A stretch of 64,000 nt of DNA, from positions 726,662 through 790,661 of the forward strand of contig JAFKGK010000003.1 of assembly GCA_017307165.1 (NCBI GenBank), written 5' to 3'. The stretch is from Candidatus Melainabacteria bacterium. GTDB taxonomy: Bacteria; Cyanobacteriota; Vampirovibrionia; Obscuribacterales; Obscuribacteraceae. The notes under the pieces are model-generated. The model did not search any database. It had not been told where the DNA came from and saw nothing but the letters and a program-made list of their open reading frames with translations. This document shows positions 9,904-18,761 of this stretch, in pieces. Both the position numbers and the translations under genes were made by a program. Each line of letters opens with the position of its first letter. The first letter of the stretch is position 1.

Positions 9904-11139
9904 ATGAAATGGGTGAGCCGGCTCGATGCGCTCGAAGAAAAAAGAGGGGCAAAAGAAAAAGATTTTAGCCCCAGCAGCGAGAGCCTGCGTGAGGTAGCGC
10001 GCGGCGAGGCAGAGCAGATACTGGCTGATCTGGACCAGGTGCATCCAGATTTGGTGATTGCTTTTTTTAGTCCGGATGTGCGCGATTTTATGGAGGAAAT
10101 GTGCGGAGAGTTGCGCGCGATATTGCAGCCCCGGGCTTTTATCGGCTGCACTGCTGCGGGACTGATCGGCGGTGGTAGAGAGGTGGAGCAAAGATCGGCG
10201 ATAGCCATCACGGCGGCCGTCCTGCCTGATGTCCAATGCAAGGTCTTTACCGTCGACCAAAAGCGTCTGCCCGATATGGACGCTGCGCCGGACAAATGGG
10301 AGGACCTGGTTGGTATCAAACCTGCCGACAACCCATCTTTTATTATACTTTCGGATCCATTTACCCTGGCTATCGAGAGTTTTGTGCAAGGACTCGACTA
10401 TGCTTTTCCAAAATCAGTAAAAATAGGTGGTCTGGCATCGGGGGGACATACTGCGGGCAAAAACCGTCTGGTGGCCGATGATCGCATCTATACCAGCGGA
10501 CTGGTCGGCGTTGCCCTGAGCGGCAATATCGCAGTATCGCCCCTGGTGGCGCAGGGCTGCCGCCCTGTCGGCAAGCCTGGTCATGTAACGCGTTGCGACC
10601 GGCAATTGCTGTATGAGATCGATGGTATGCCAGCCGCCGAAAAGCTAAAAGAAATGCTCATGGACCTGAGCGAAGCCGATCGTAAGCTCGCCAAGGATGC
10701 TGTTTTTATTGGCGTGGCGATGGATGAGTTTAAAGAGGATCAAAGAGAAGGAGACTTTTTGATCCGCAATATACTAGGCATCGAGCCTGTTTCGGGTGCC
10801 TTATTGGTGGGTGAGTCCTTGCGCAATGAGCGGACGGTGCAGTTTCACCTGCGCGACGCAAAGTCTTCGAGGCTCGATCTAAAAGACCATCTCCAAAAAT
10901 TTGTCGTCGATCACGTTGGTGATGAGATTTCCGGAGCGCTATTGTTTTCTTGCCTCGGACGTGGCCAGTATCTATACGGCGAGCCCAATCACGACAGCGA
11001 TTGTCTGCGTGCCTATCTTGGCCAGATCCCGATCGGCGGATTCTTTTGCAATGGAGAGATCGGTCCGGTGGGCGGATCGACCTTTTTGCATGGCTACACC
11101 AGTAGCTTTGCCATTTTTAGTCCGGTCTACCAAAAATAA
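9904..11139 (+). CDS. FIST-domain signal protein
   Basis: A 411-residue protein with a FIST N-terminal domain (about 35-225; markers IGCTAAGLIGGG and GGLASGGH) and a FIST C-terminal domain (about 235-390; FSCLGRGQYLYG, PIGGFFCNGEIGPVGG). FIST proteins are proposed small-ligand sensors and are often fused to or encoded near signalling modules. Here the protein stands alone with no kinase or cyclase domain. It is cytoplasmic, with no signal peptide. It is divergent from the APC permease gene and is followed by the TonB-C gene 26 bases later. Confidence 0.88.
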   Translation: MKWVSRLDALEEKRGAKEKDFSPSSESLREVARGEAEQILADLDQVHPDLVIAFFSPDVRDFMEEMCGELRAILQPRAFIGCTAAGLIGGGREVEQRSAIAITAAVLPDVQCKVFTVDQKRLPDMDAAPDKWEDLVGIKPADNPSFIILSDPFTLAIESFVQGLDYAFPKSVKIGGLASGGHTAGKNRLVADDRIYTSGLVGVALSGNIAVSPLVAQGCRPVGKPGHVTRCDRQLLYEIDGMPAAEKLKEMLMDLSEADRKLAKDAVFIGVAMDEFKEDQREGDFLIRNILGIEPVSGALLVGESLRNERTVQFHLRDAKSSRLDLKDHLQKFVVDHVGDEISGALLFSCLGRGQYLYGEPNHDSDCLRAYLGQIPIGGFFCNGEIGPVGGSTFLHGYTSSFAIFSPVYQK

Positions 11140-11165
11140 ATCCGATAGAGAGGAGCGATGCGCAA

Positions 11166-11822
11166 ATGAAATCCCCAGTGTCCTATCTGCTGCCAGGCGC
11201 CATGGCTATTGCTGCTTGTTTGATCGGCGGCAGTCCAAATGGTGGAGCTCATGCCCAAACCAAGGCCAGACCCGCAGTCAAGAGAGCGCCAGTCTCAAAT
11301 CCTGGGGCTCAGGCATATTGCGCTCAAGTCTGGAACCGGATCTCGCATAAGTGGTTTTTGCCTGATGGGAACAATCGTGTCACTCTGAGCGCCGTACTGG
11401 ACGCTCAAGGCAATCCAGAGGACATGCAGGCTACCAGCTCGCCAAAAAACGATCAGGCCGAGGCCGCGGCCGTTCAAGCATTTAACGATGCTCGTCCTTA
11501 TGGGGCAATCCCTAAGCTAGGCACCAATAAGGCTAAGATGACCGTTACTTTTGTCTCCAAGGCCGATCCTCACGGAGAGTCGTCTTCGTCAGGACAGGTC
11601 AGGATCGATCCTCTGGCTGATGGTGGTGGCGCAGGTGATACCGGCAATAGTGAGCCCCCGGCTCAGACACCGGCGCAGCCACCAGCTCAGGCTCCTGCCC
11701 AAGCTCCAGCCCAAGCTCCAGCTCAGCCCACAAGTCAAGCCCCAGCCCAGCCGGTCCAAAATGAAAAAGCAAATGATGCTGGTGGCTCTGCAAGCAACGA
11801 TAGCGATAGCTTTTCTAAATAG
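11166..11822 (+). CDS. exported TonB C-terminal-domain protein with Pro-Ala-Gln tail
   Basis: A 218-residue protein with a signal peptide (about 1-24, ending near AHAQ), a TonB_C-like domain (about 45-125; WNRISHKWFLP and VTLSAVLDAQGNPEDMQ) and a low-complexity tail of PAQA repeats (about 165-200). TonB_C domains normally contact outer-membrane partners. This one lacks the N-terminal TonB membrane anchor, as in several stand-alone copies in diderm bacteria. Its last 62 bases overlap the signal peptide of the next gene in another frame. Confidence 0.7.
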   Translation: MKSPVSYLLPGAMAIAACLIGGSPNGGAHAQTKARPAVKRAPVSNPGAQAYCAQVWNRISHKWFLPDGNNRVTLSAVLDAQGNPEDMQATSSPKNDQAEAAAVQAFNDARPYGAIPKLGTNKAKMTVTFVSKADPHGESSSSGQVRIDPLADGGGAGDTGNSEPPAQTPAQPPAQAPAQAPAQAPAQPTSQAPAQPVQNEKANDAGGSASNDSDSFSK

Positions 11823-13407
11823 CTGTCAGGCGCAGAGCATCTCGAGATCCACCTATAATGAGACAGGAGACGATGCGATGTTTGGCGCGGGCAAAAAATC
11901 AGATAGGCGTCCTCTGCGCTTTAGCGGCACCTGGTATCCAGGCAATGCCGAGCTCTTACGCGCTGAGATGGTCGGCTATGCACGCGACAAAAAGGTCGAG
12001 GAAGCAAAAAATCTAATACAAAAGGCTCGTGGCCAGGGCAAGCACGTGCTGGCAATAGTGGCACCACACGCCGGTTACACTTATTGCGGTATCACTGCCG
12101 CGACGGCTTACGCTGCTTGCGCTCAGGACAAAAAATATCCAGAACAAAGGGTGAGACGCGTCTTTTTGTTAGGGCCAAGTCATTACAAAGGCTTTAGAGG
12201 TGCAGCTCTATCCCGTGAAAAGTCGTTTGCTACCGCCTTTGGTGATCTGCCAGTAGATACCGATGCCGTCGATGCACTCAGACATGAGATGTTGTTTACC
12301 GTAGACAATGATACCCACAGGCTTGAGCATTCTCTAGAGATGCAGTTGGCTTTTATCAAACGTGACTTTGCCAATTGCAAGCTTGTCCCGATCATCATCG
12401 GTCAGTTGGATGATCCTTTGGATGCCCGGCAAATAGGAGACAAGATCAAGGACCTTCTGCGACCGGACGATCTATTGATAGTGAGCTCCGATTTTACGCA
12501 TTTTGGCGAGAGATTTGACTATACGCCTTTTGCGGCAGACGATCACGCTGCCCTCTCCAATCTTGATCTGCAAGCCGCCAAAGTCTTGCAAAGGCCGGAT
12601 ACCAAAGAGCTGCTGGCTTTTTACAAGCGCACTGGTGATACTATATGCGGTATCTATGCCCTAGCCGTATTGACTGCCATTCTCCCGCCCGATAGCCAGG
12701 GCACATTGCTCGATTACCGTACATCGCGGGATGCAGAGGCCGCAGCAAAGGACGACCCCAACTCGGTTTCATACATGGCTCTTGTCTATACCGGTGAAAA
12801 GGGATGGGGAGATATCTCCCGACGTGATGATGCTCTCTCCCAAAAGGACAAGGATATCTTGCTGGAGGCCGCTAAACGTACGATAGCCACCATAGGCGAT
12901 GACCCGCTGGGACAGGTACGGCCGTCAAGTGCAAAAGAAATGATGGCAAAACTGGGTGTTACCGAGCTTTCCCCGGCTTTGCAAAGGCACGCAGGTGTAT
13001 TTGTCACTATATTTGCCGGCAATCGCGAGTTGCGTGGTTGCATCGGCAGTATCATAGGGCAAAAGCCTCTCTTGCAAAGCGTCATTGATAATGCAGCCGC
13101 ATCGGCGCAACGTGATCCACGTTTTTTGCCTATACGAAAAGAGGAGCTGGATGGGCTCCATGTCGAGATCTCCGTTTTGACCAGACCTCGCAAAATTGCA
13201 AGCTATAAGGAGATAGTCATCGGCCGCGACGGCATCATCCTGTCAAAACATGGCAGGCAGGCGGTCTTTTTGCCTCATGTGGCTAAAGAGCAGGGTTGGG
13301 GGCTGGAAGAGACATTGACGCATCTAGCGGAAAAAGCAGGGCTGGATGGAAGCGCTTGGCGATCGGATGCCGCATATGAGGTCTTTGAAGCTGAGAGTTT
13401 TGAATAA
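11761..13407 (+). CDS. amrBA: AmmeMemoRadiSam B-A fusion (Memo + AMMECR1), predicted lipoprotein
   Basis: A 548-residue fusion. The ATG at 11761 gives MKKQMMLVALQATIAIAFLN followed by a lipobox-like Cys (LNSC), so export and lipidation are predicted. Residues about 45-340 are a Memo-type domain (PHAGYTYCG, LGPSHYKG, SSDFTHFG; conserved His residues of the metal site). Residues about 350-548 are an AMMECR1 domain (LRGCIGSI). These families co-occur with a radical SAM enzyme in the AmmeMemoRadiSam system, whose function is poorly known. That third gene is not in the window. Longer frames starting at 11551 lie inside the previous gene and are rejected. Confidence 0.85.
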   Translation: MKKQMMLVALQATIAIAFLNSCQAQSISRSTYNETGDDAMFGAGKKSDRRPLRFSGTWYPGNAELLRAEMVGYARDKKVEEAKNLIQKARGQGKHVLAIVAPHAGYTYCGITAATAYAACAQDKKYPEQRVRRVFLLGPSHYKGFRGAALSREKSFATAFGDLPVDTDAVDALRHEMLFTVDNDTHRLEHSLEMQLAFIKRDFANCKLVPIIIGQLDDPLDARQIGDKIKDLLRPDDLLIVSSDFTHFGERFDYTPFAADDHAALSNLDLQAAKVLQRPDTKELLAFYKRTGDTICGIYALAVLTAILPPDSQGTLLDYRTSRDAEAAAKDDPNSVSYMALVYTGEKGWGDISRRDDALSQKDKDILLEAAKRTIATIGDDPLGQVRPSSAKEMMAKLGVTELSPALQRHAGVFVTIFAGNRELRGCIGSIIGQKPLLQSVIDNAAASAQRDPRFLPIRKEELDGLHVEISVLTRPRKIASYKEIVIGRDGIILSKHGRQAVFLPHVAKEQGWGLEETLTHLAEKAGLDGSAWRSDAAYEVFEAESFE

Positions 13408-13424
13408 CAGAAAATCTGCTAAAA

Positions 13425-13979
13425 CTAACCTATCATTTTTGTATTGATCATCCAGACGATAAGATTTTGCAGCATGACTTGAAAGCCTGCAAACATCAAA
13501 AAGACGAGAGTGTGATCCTGTCTGGCAAAGCGAGAGAGCTCGGCCTCGATGGATGGTGCCATCTCGCGAGCGATGGACTCACCGCTCAGAGCCTTGGACG
13601 ACAGAAAGAGACGGGGATTGTTGCGCCAGAGGCCATAGCTAAATAATGGAGACTGGTCGCCCTCGATGATAGCTAGTTTGAGGCCTGGCAGTGCTAGTCT
13701 CGCGCATTGCTCGTCCAGCACGGCCTTGAGGTCGGGATTGTCCTGGGCCAACTCCTCAAGGGCGATAAAGCGGGCCTTGAAATAGCGACTCTCAAAGTAA
13801 TCCATGACCATTGGCATGATCATGATAAATAAAACGTTGATCGACAAGATCGAAAGCGCTGCGCCTCGTATGCCCACATCGTCAGTTATGACCCAGTGTG
13901 CCAGAGGTACGGTAAGTCCGGCGCCGATCAAAAAGGTCGCCAAATAGTAGAGCTTAAGTGCTTTTGAAGGTGAAAGCAT
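13425..13979 (-). CDS. degenerate M48-peptidase-like membrane protein
   Basis: A 184-residue protein with two N-terminal helices (about 10-28 and 40-58) and a C-terminal hydrophobic segment (about 155-178). The middle resembles M48/HtpX peptidases: LKLAIIEGDQSPLFSYGLWR matches the strand before the active site, and EAELSRFARQDHTLV occupies the place of the zinc motif HExxH...RDxxV. The His-Glu-x-x-His is absent, so the protein should not be an active protease. It converges with the Memo-AMMECR1 gene. The assignment rests on pattern resemblance only. Confidence 0.5.
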   Translation of the reverse strand: MLSPSKALKLYYLATFLIGAGLTVPLAHWVITDDVGIRGAALSILSINVLFIMIMPMVMDYFESRYFKARFIALEELAQDNPDLKAVLDEQCARLALPGLKLAIIEGDQSPLFSYGLWRNNPRLFLSSKALSGESIAREMAPSIEAELSRFARQDHTLVFLMFAGFQVMLQNLIVWMINTKMIG

Positions 13980-14111
13980 AAGACCGCCGCAATATTTATC
14001 TTGGGTAGGACCCGGAAGGTTTACTCTATTAAGATTGTGCCCGGGGCAAATTTACTTAAACTGCCCACAGGCTTCTTGACAAGCGCCTCCTCGCGAAAAG
14101 ATACTCACTCA

Positions 14112-14444
14112 ATGCAGATCAAGACAAAGCTGGCCTCCGCGATGCGTCGTTTGGATCAGCTTAAAAATAAAAATGACCATGGCAATGATTTTGATCAGGG
14201 TGAAGGCCAAGAACTAATCGTAGAATCGGACGATTATCTTGCCAAAAAATTTGTCTGGACGATTGCTATCGGTGGTGCGGCTGTATTTTTTATCGGCCTG
14301 CCTCTATTGCTATCGATTTTGCAGATAGTTATGCCTGTGGTGATAATGAATGTCCTTTGGATGATGGCAAAGATTGGTATGACTCTGGTGCTGTTAGTCT
14401 TTGGCTATGCCGTCTACATGACGCTGGTGAAGTCGGATAATTGA
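14112..14444 (+). CDS. small membrane protein of unknown function
   Basis: A 110-residue protein from the ATG at 14112; a longer frame from TTG 14001 has no supporting features. An acidic, polar N-terminal half (about 1-50) is followed by two hydrophobic helices (about 53-80 and 82-106). No family recognised. It is divergent from the M48-like membrane protein gene, whose start is 132 bases away. Confidence 0.5.
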   Translation: MQIKTKLASAMRRLDQLKNKNDHGNDFDQGEGQELIVESDDYLAKKFVWTIAIGGAAVFFIGLPLLLSILQIVMPVVIMNVLWMMAKIGMTLVLLVFGYAVYMTLVKSDN

Positions 14445-14468
14445 CTTAGCTTGCAATCTGCTGATAAT

Positions 14469-14843
14469 CTAGCTCTTGTGAATATCTCGGGCAGCCATCA
14501 CATAAGTCATGCAAAAAGCCGCGCTTGCTTGCAGCTTGTCCTGCATCTTGCGCTTTTTATCGTGGCTCAGATGTGGTCTTTTGCAGCTGCTACAGATTTT
14601 CTCGCCAATTTTGACAATGATCCCACCAATGATGTCTGCCTCGAGGATGTCATCTCGCTCGATCCCTTTGTGGGCGGTGCGAGCCACGATGATACATGCG
14701 AAGCCATCCATGAGATCGGTATTCTCATGCAATATATCAGCGCTTTTTGGCTGGCTGATATTGATGAGACCAGGAGTCTTGATACTTTCAGTCTCGATCT
14801 TGCCACCTTGCAGGGGCATGCTCTCCCCAATACCTTTCTCCAA
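14469..14843 (-). CDS. hypothetical protein with CxxC
   Basis: A frame of about 124 residues from a TTG codon (AGGAG lies 12 bases upstream), ending 25 bases from the convergent small membrane protein gene. The sequence is mixed charged/hydrophobic with a CSSC pair (about residues 84-87) followed by KRPHLSHDKKRKMQDKLQ, so a small zinc- or redox-related protein is possible. The frame is open back to a TGA near 14880. The antisense frame is equally long but has poor protein-like character. Unrecognised. Confidence 0.42.
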   Translation of the reverse strand: MEKGIGESMPLQGGKIETESIKTPGLINISQPKSADILHENTDLMDGFACIIVARTAHKGIERDDILEADIIGGIIVKIGEKICSSCKRPHLSHDKKRKMQDKLQASAAFCMTYVMAARDIHKS

Positions 14844-14932
14844 TCTTTCAAATTTCTCCTGATCTAGACCTCCAATCAGTCAGTCGTAATGCGCGACAGC
14901 GCACCTAGCACGCTTATTTATTGGAACCAATC

Positions 14933-17900
14933 ATGATCGAAAGACTAATCTCTTTTGCGCTAAAACAGCGCTTACTAATCATCGCCATGGCCGTGGGTAT
15001 GTCGATATGGGGCGTCTTTTCTATATTGAGCCTGCCGGTCGACTCTTTCCCTGATGTTTCAAACGTCCAGGTACAGATCATCACCGAGCCGGAGGCAATG
15101 GCCACCGAAGAAGTCGAGGCCCTGATCACCTATCCGATCGAGAATGCTCTCAATGGCTTACCTAAGATCAAAAAAATCCGGTCGGCCTCGAGCTTCGGCC
15201 TGTCCGTGGTCACGGCGATCTTCGAAGACGATTGCGATGTGTATTTTGCCCGCAATCTAGTGCAGCAGCGTCTGACTCAGGTCGAGTCGAGCCTGCCCAA
15301 GGATTCGGTCAAGCCGCAGTTAGGCCCTGTCATTTCGAGCTTTAGCCAGGTATTTATGTATTATCTGGAGAGCCAAAACCATGACAATATCGATTTAAGG
15401 ACAATACAAGACTGGTTTATTTCGCGCAAATTGCGCTCCGTCCCTGGTGTCGCCAATGTCTCTACCTTTGGTGGCTTCGTCAAGCAATACCAGGTGCTTA
15501 TCGATCCTTACAGATTGCATGGTTTTAAGCTGACCTTAAAGGATGTGGTTTTTGCCCTTGGCAATAACAATCGTAATGCCGGTGGCAATTTTATCGAGAA
15601 CGCAGGCGAAGAAGTCGTCATCCGCGGCATCGGGCGGATCGAGGACGTCTCGGATATTGAAAACATCGTCTTAAAAGAAGTAGACGGCACGCCGGTCACT
15701 GTAGGCCGGGTGGCACATGTGGTGGTGGGCAAGGCTTTTAGACGTGGCTCGGCTTCATACAATGGTAAGGGCGAGGTGGTCACAGGCATAGTCTTGACAC
15801 GCAAGGGCGTCAATACTAAAGAGGTAGTAGAAAAAGTAAAAGCCAAGTTTGACGAGATCCAAAAAGAGTTGCCGCGCGGTGTCCGCATGGTGCCTTATTA
15901 CGATCAAACGCAACTGGTGACCAAGACAATCGAGACAGTGGAGGAGATCCTCTTGTTTTCGGGCGGACTGGTCATAATCATACTGACAGCAGTGCTCATG
16001 CACATTCCGAGTGCTCTGATCGTGTCGGTGATCATCCCGCTGTCTATGCTCTTTAGTTTTATTTGCATGAAATACACAGGATTGACGGCCAACCTTATGA
16101 CACTGGGGGCGGTGGATTTTGGCATCATCGTGGATGCCGGCGTGGTAATGGTCGAAAACATCTTCAGGCATCTAGCGCATGATGGTGATAATCTGCAAGG
16201 TCCTGATGGCAAGACCGATCTCAAAAAATTGGTCAAGTCCATTGGCATGGCAGCTAAAGAGGTCGGCAGGCCTATCGTTTTTGCCATAGCCATTATTGTC
16301 GCTGTCTACTTGCCGCTCTTTACGCTGGAAGGGATCGAGGGCAAGATGTTCCATCCTCTGGCTTTGACCTTTGTCTATGCGCTGGTTGGTTCTTTGATCT
16401 GTTCTTTGACTTTGATACCAGTCTTGTGTTTTTTCTTTATGCGCAAAAAACTGGTCGAAAAGCACAATCCAGTGCTTGTCTGGATCTCCGATCGGTATAT
16501 GCCCTTACTCAATACGGCACTAAATAAGCCGATCAAGACCCTGCTGGCGGCAGTAATAGGCCTGGTGGTGGCGGGTGCGGTGCTGCCTTTTTTGGGGTCG
16601 GAGTTTATCCCTTCGTTAGACGAGGGGCCGATACTGTTGCGCACCAAACTACCGGCGTCAGTCTCGCATGAGGATTCTCGGCGTGTGGCTTCGGCTATCG
16701 AGTCGATGATGCATGATTTTCCCGAGGTCACCGAGGTGGTATCGCGGACGGGGCGGTCGGGGACGGGACCGGGGCTCGATGGGGTAGAGTCGACTGATAT
16801 TTATATAGGACTTAAACCGCGCGATAAGTGGCAGACCTGCCATAACAAAGAAGAGCTTGTCGATAAGATGGCTGCAAAGCTCAAGTCGGTGCCTGGTTTG
16901 ATGTTTAGTTTTTCGCAGCCGATCGCCGACATGATCGATGACCTGGTAGCTGGCATCCGCGCAGATCTTGGGGTCAAGATCTTTGGTGATGACGTGGATA
17001 AGCTCGATAGTATAGCCCAATCTATCAAGTCGGAGATCTCGTCGGTGCGCGGTGCTGTAGACATGCAGCGCGAGCAGATATTGGGCCTGCCGCAGCTCAA
17101 GATCAAGATCGATCGCAAGATGATTGCGCGGCATGGTCTCAATGCAGACGATGTGCTGGATGTGGTGCAGACTGCATTGGCTGGTGCAGAAGTGACCGAA
17201 GTAGTCGAGGGTACCAAGCGCTTTGGCCTTTTGGTGCGGTTTATGCAAGATTATCGGGATACGCAGGAGCAGATCGAGATGATGCTGCTTGATGCGCCCG
17301 ATGGTGCCAAAGTGCCGCTAAAGCAATTGGCTCACGTGACGACCGAGCGTGGCCTGGTGGCGGTTAACCGCGAGGAGGGCACACGGAGGACGGCGGTGCT
17401 GGCCAATGTACGTGGTCGAGATCTGGGCTCCTTTGTGGCAGAGGCACAGGAGAAAGTAGCCAAAAATGTGGAAATACCTCGGGGGTATAAGGTAGTCTGG
17501 AGCGGTCAGTTTGAAAATCAACAAAGGGCCATGGCGCGCCTTGCGGTGGTGGTGCCCATTGTTTTGCTGCTGATATTTTTACTCTTGTTTGCCTCGTTCA
17601 ATTCATTGCGTAATGCCGGACTGATCATGATGAATGTCCCATTTGCAATGATCGGTGGAATCTTGGCCTTGTTTATCTCCAGGCAGACACTGTCGGTGCC
17701 GGCTATCATCGGCTTTATCGCCTTGTTTGGCGTCGCCGTGCAAAATGGAGTCATTCTCGTGAGTTATATCATGCAGATGCAAAAGCAAGGGATGACGGTG
17801 CGTGAGTCGGTAATCGAAGGTGCCAAGGTGAGACTGAGGCCTGTATTGATGACGGCGCTGGTGGCGGTGGTTGGTCTTTTGCCCAAGATCTTTTCCACAG

Positions 17901-18034
17901 GAACGGGGGCTGAGGTACAAAGGCCTCTCGCGACTGTGGTGCTGGGCGGTTTAATCACTGCGACTTTGCTGACTCTCGTGGTGTTGCCGGCGGTGTATTG
18001 CTTGATTAATAAAGATAAGACTGAAAATGGATAG
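14933..18034 (+). CDS. CzcA/CusA-type heavy-metal RND efflux pump
   Basis: An inner-membrane RND transporter of 1033 residues from ATG 14933, giving the family-typical MIERLISFALKQR start; TTG 14921 is less likely. Twelve helices and two large periplasmic loops are in the usual order. The fourth helix has DFGIIVDAGVVMVEN, the DFG-x3-D-x6-E pattern of the CzcA/CnrA/NccA subgroup, which suggests divalent cations such as Co, Zn or Ni rather than Cu/Ag. No membrane-fusion or outer-membrane partner gene lies nearby. The downstream neighbour is a remnant Ni/Co-type permease. Confidence 0.9.
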   Translation: MIERLISFALKQRLLIIAMAVGMSIWGVFSILSLPVDSFPDVSNVQVQIITEPEAMATEEVEALITYPIENALNGLPKIKKIRSASSFGLSVVTAIFEDDCDVYFARNLVQQRLTQVESSLPKDSVKPQLGPVISSFSQVFMYYLESQNHDNIDLRTIQDWFISRKLRSVPGVANVSTFGGFVKQYQVLIDPYRLHGFKLTLKDVVFALGNNNRNAGGNFIENAGEEVVIRGIGRIEDVSDIENIVLKEVDGTPVTVGRVAHVVVGKAFRRGSASYNGKGEVVTGIVLTRKGVNTKEVVEKVKAKFDEIQKELPRGVRMVPYYDQTQLVTKTIETVEEILLFSGGLVIIILTAVLMHIPSALIVSVIIPLSMLFSFICMKYTGLTANLMTLGAVDFGIIVDAGVVMVENIFRHLAHDGDNLQGPDGKTDLKKLVKSIGMAAKEVGRPIVFAIAIIVAVYLPLFTLEGIEGKMFHPLALTFVYALVGSLICSLTLIPVLCFFFMRKKLVEKHNPVLVWISDRYMPLLNTALNKPIKTLLAAVIGLVVAGAVLPFLGSEFIPSLDEGPILLRTKLPASVSHEDSRRVASAIESMMHDFPEVTEVVSRTGRSGTGPGLDGVESTDIYIGLKPRDKWQTCHNKEELVDKMAAKLKSVPGLMFSFSQPIADMIDDLVAGIRADLGVKIFGDDVDKLDSIAQSIKSEISSVRGAVDMQREQILGLPQLKIKIDRKMIARHGLNADDVLDVVQTALAGAEVTEVVEGTKRFGLLVRFMQDYRDTQEQIEMMLLDAPDGAKVPLKQLAHVTTERGLVAVNREEGTRRTAVLANVRGRDLGSFVAEAQEKVAKNVEIPRGYKVVWSGQFENQQRAMARLAVVVPIVLLLIFLLLFASFNSLRNAGLIMMNVPFAMIGGILALFISRQTLSVPAIIGFIALFGVAVQNGVILVSYIMQMQKQGMTVRESVIEGAKVRLRPVLMTALVAVVGLLPKIFSTGTGAEVQRPLATVVLGGLITATLLTLVVLPAVYCLINKDKTENG

Positions 18035-18049
18035 GTACAAATGATTGTC

Positions 18050-18158
18050 GGCAGATAGGATAGATTGTTGATCAGGGATGTGAAAATGATGGTAGGCAGA
18101 TAGGATAGATTGAAGATCAGGGCTGGGTTTAAAAATGGTTGGCAGATAGGATAGATTG
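18050..18158 (+). repeat. tandem reiterations of the hairpin arm next to element A
   Basis: The 18-nt unit GGCAGATAGGATAGATTG occurs three times, at 18050-18067, 18095-18112 and 18141-18158, with a 45-46 base period. The third copy is the arm of 68-nt element A. The spacers are related but diverged. The same unit in the other orientation is reiterated beside the identical element at 48.2 kb. Confidence 0.85.
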
Positions 18159-18208
18159 CCGGCCGCTGGTGCTGCGCAAGGCGGCCTACACAATCTACCC
18201 TATCTGCC
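18141..18208 (-). repeat. 68-nt hairpin element, copy A
   Basis: Read on the minus strand: an 18-nt left arm GGCAGATAGGGTAGATTG, a 32-nt core (TGTA, stem GGCCGC, 14-nt loop CTTGCGCAGCACCA, stem GCGGCC, GG) and the right arm CAATCTATCCTATCTGCC. The arms pair fully with one G-U. It is identical in all 68 positions to the copy at 48199. It lies between convergent genes and supplies the stop codon (18200-18202) of the Ni/Co permease remnant. Confidence 0.9.
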
Positions 18209-18718
18209 TGCACCTCTTTTACTCATACTGATTACACTCTGATAATCAGCTTCGCCACATTCTTTCCCCATCATGATTTTCATCTGACCTTTGGCTACTA
18301 CTCTCCACAACAAATATTTGATCCCGGTAAATACGCTAAATCCTGCTGCTATAGCCCCACAAGCCACATATGCCGGGCGCAGGCCGGGCCGATTTGTCAG
18401 ATTAACCATCCCCGAGCATGCTAGTGCAATCGCAGTATTGGCAATCATCAATCCACCTATAAATGCCATCAGAGTGCCGATCGCAACTGCCAAGAGCTCC
18501 GGAGCATGTGCTTGCACGCTACCCAGGCCAGCCAAGAGCATCACTTGAGTCGCAGTCTCTGCTCCGATACCATGAATGATACCAATAACAAATGTCGTCT
18601 TAGGTGATAGATTGCGCAATGGCAGGCGGATCTGACCATGAGCTTTTGACCTTTTAAATAGAGTCGCAAAAAGGTAAAGTCCCAGTACGATCAAAGGGGT
18701 GCTGCTTGCTCGCTCCAT
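18200..18718 (-). CDS. truncated Ni/Co-type (NicO/UreH-like) permease remnant
   Basis: About 172 residues from the ATG at 18718. The core FVIGIIHGIGAETATQVML and four hydrophobic segments resemble the C-terminal half of nickel/cobalt permeases. The N-terminal half, with the usual H-x4-D-H metal motif, is missing. Upstream of the ATG the frame runs antisense through the DUF899 gene, so the longer frame to 18982 is not credible. The stop lies in the arm of hairpin element A. Probably a 5'-truncated gene; residual transport is doubtful. Confidence 0.55.
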   Translation of the reverse strand: MERASSTPLIVLGLYLFATLFKRSKAHGQIRLPLRNLSPKTTFVIGIIHGIGAETATQVMLLAGLGSVQAHAPELLAVAIGTLMAFIGGLMIANTAIALACSGMVNLTNRPGLRPAYVACGAIAAGFSVFTGIKYLLWRVVAKGQMKIMMGKECGEADYQSVISMSKRGAGR

Positions 18719-18761
18719 GAAGAGGATGGTTCGATTATAATCTGGCGATCGCCAATGGAGA

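Noticed and set aside
11551..11760. Extended N-terminus of the Memo-AMMECR1 frame
   Set aside because: Shadow of the TonB-C gene; no signal or domain until ATG 11761.
14451..14867. Plus-strand frame of 138 codons
   Set aside because: Antisense to a more protein-like minus-strand frame; begins at TTG with no ribosome site.
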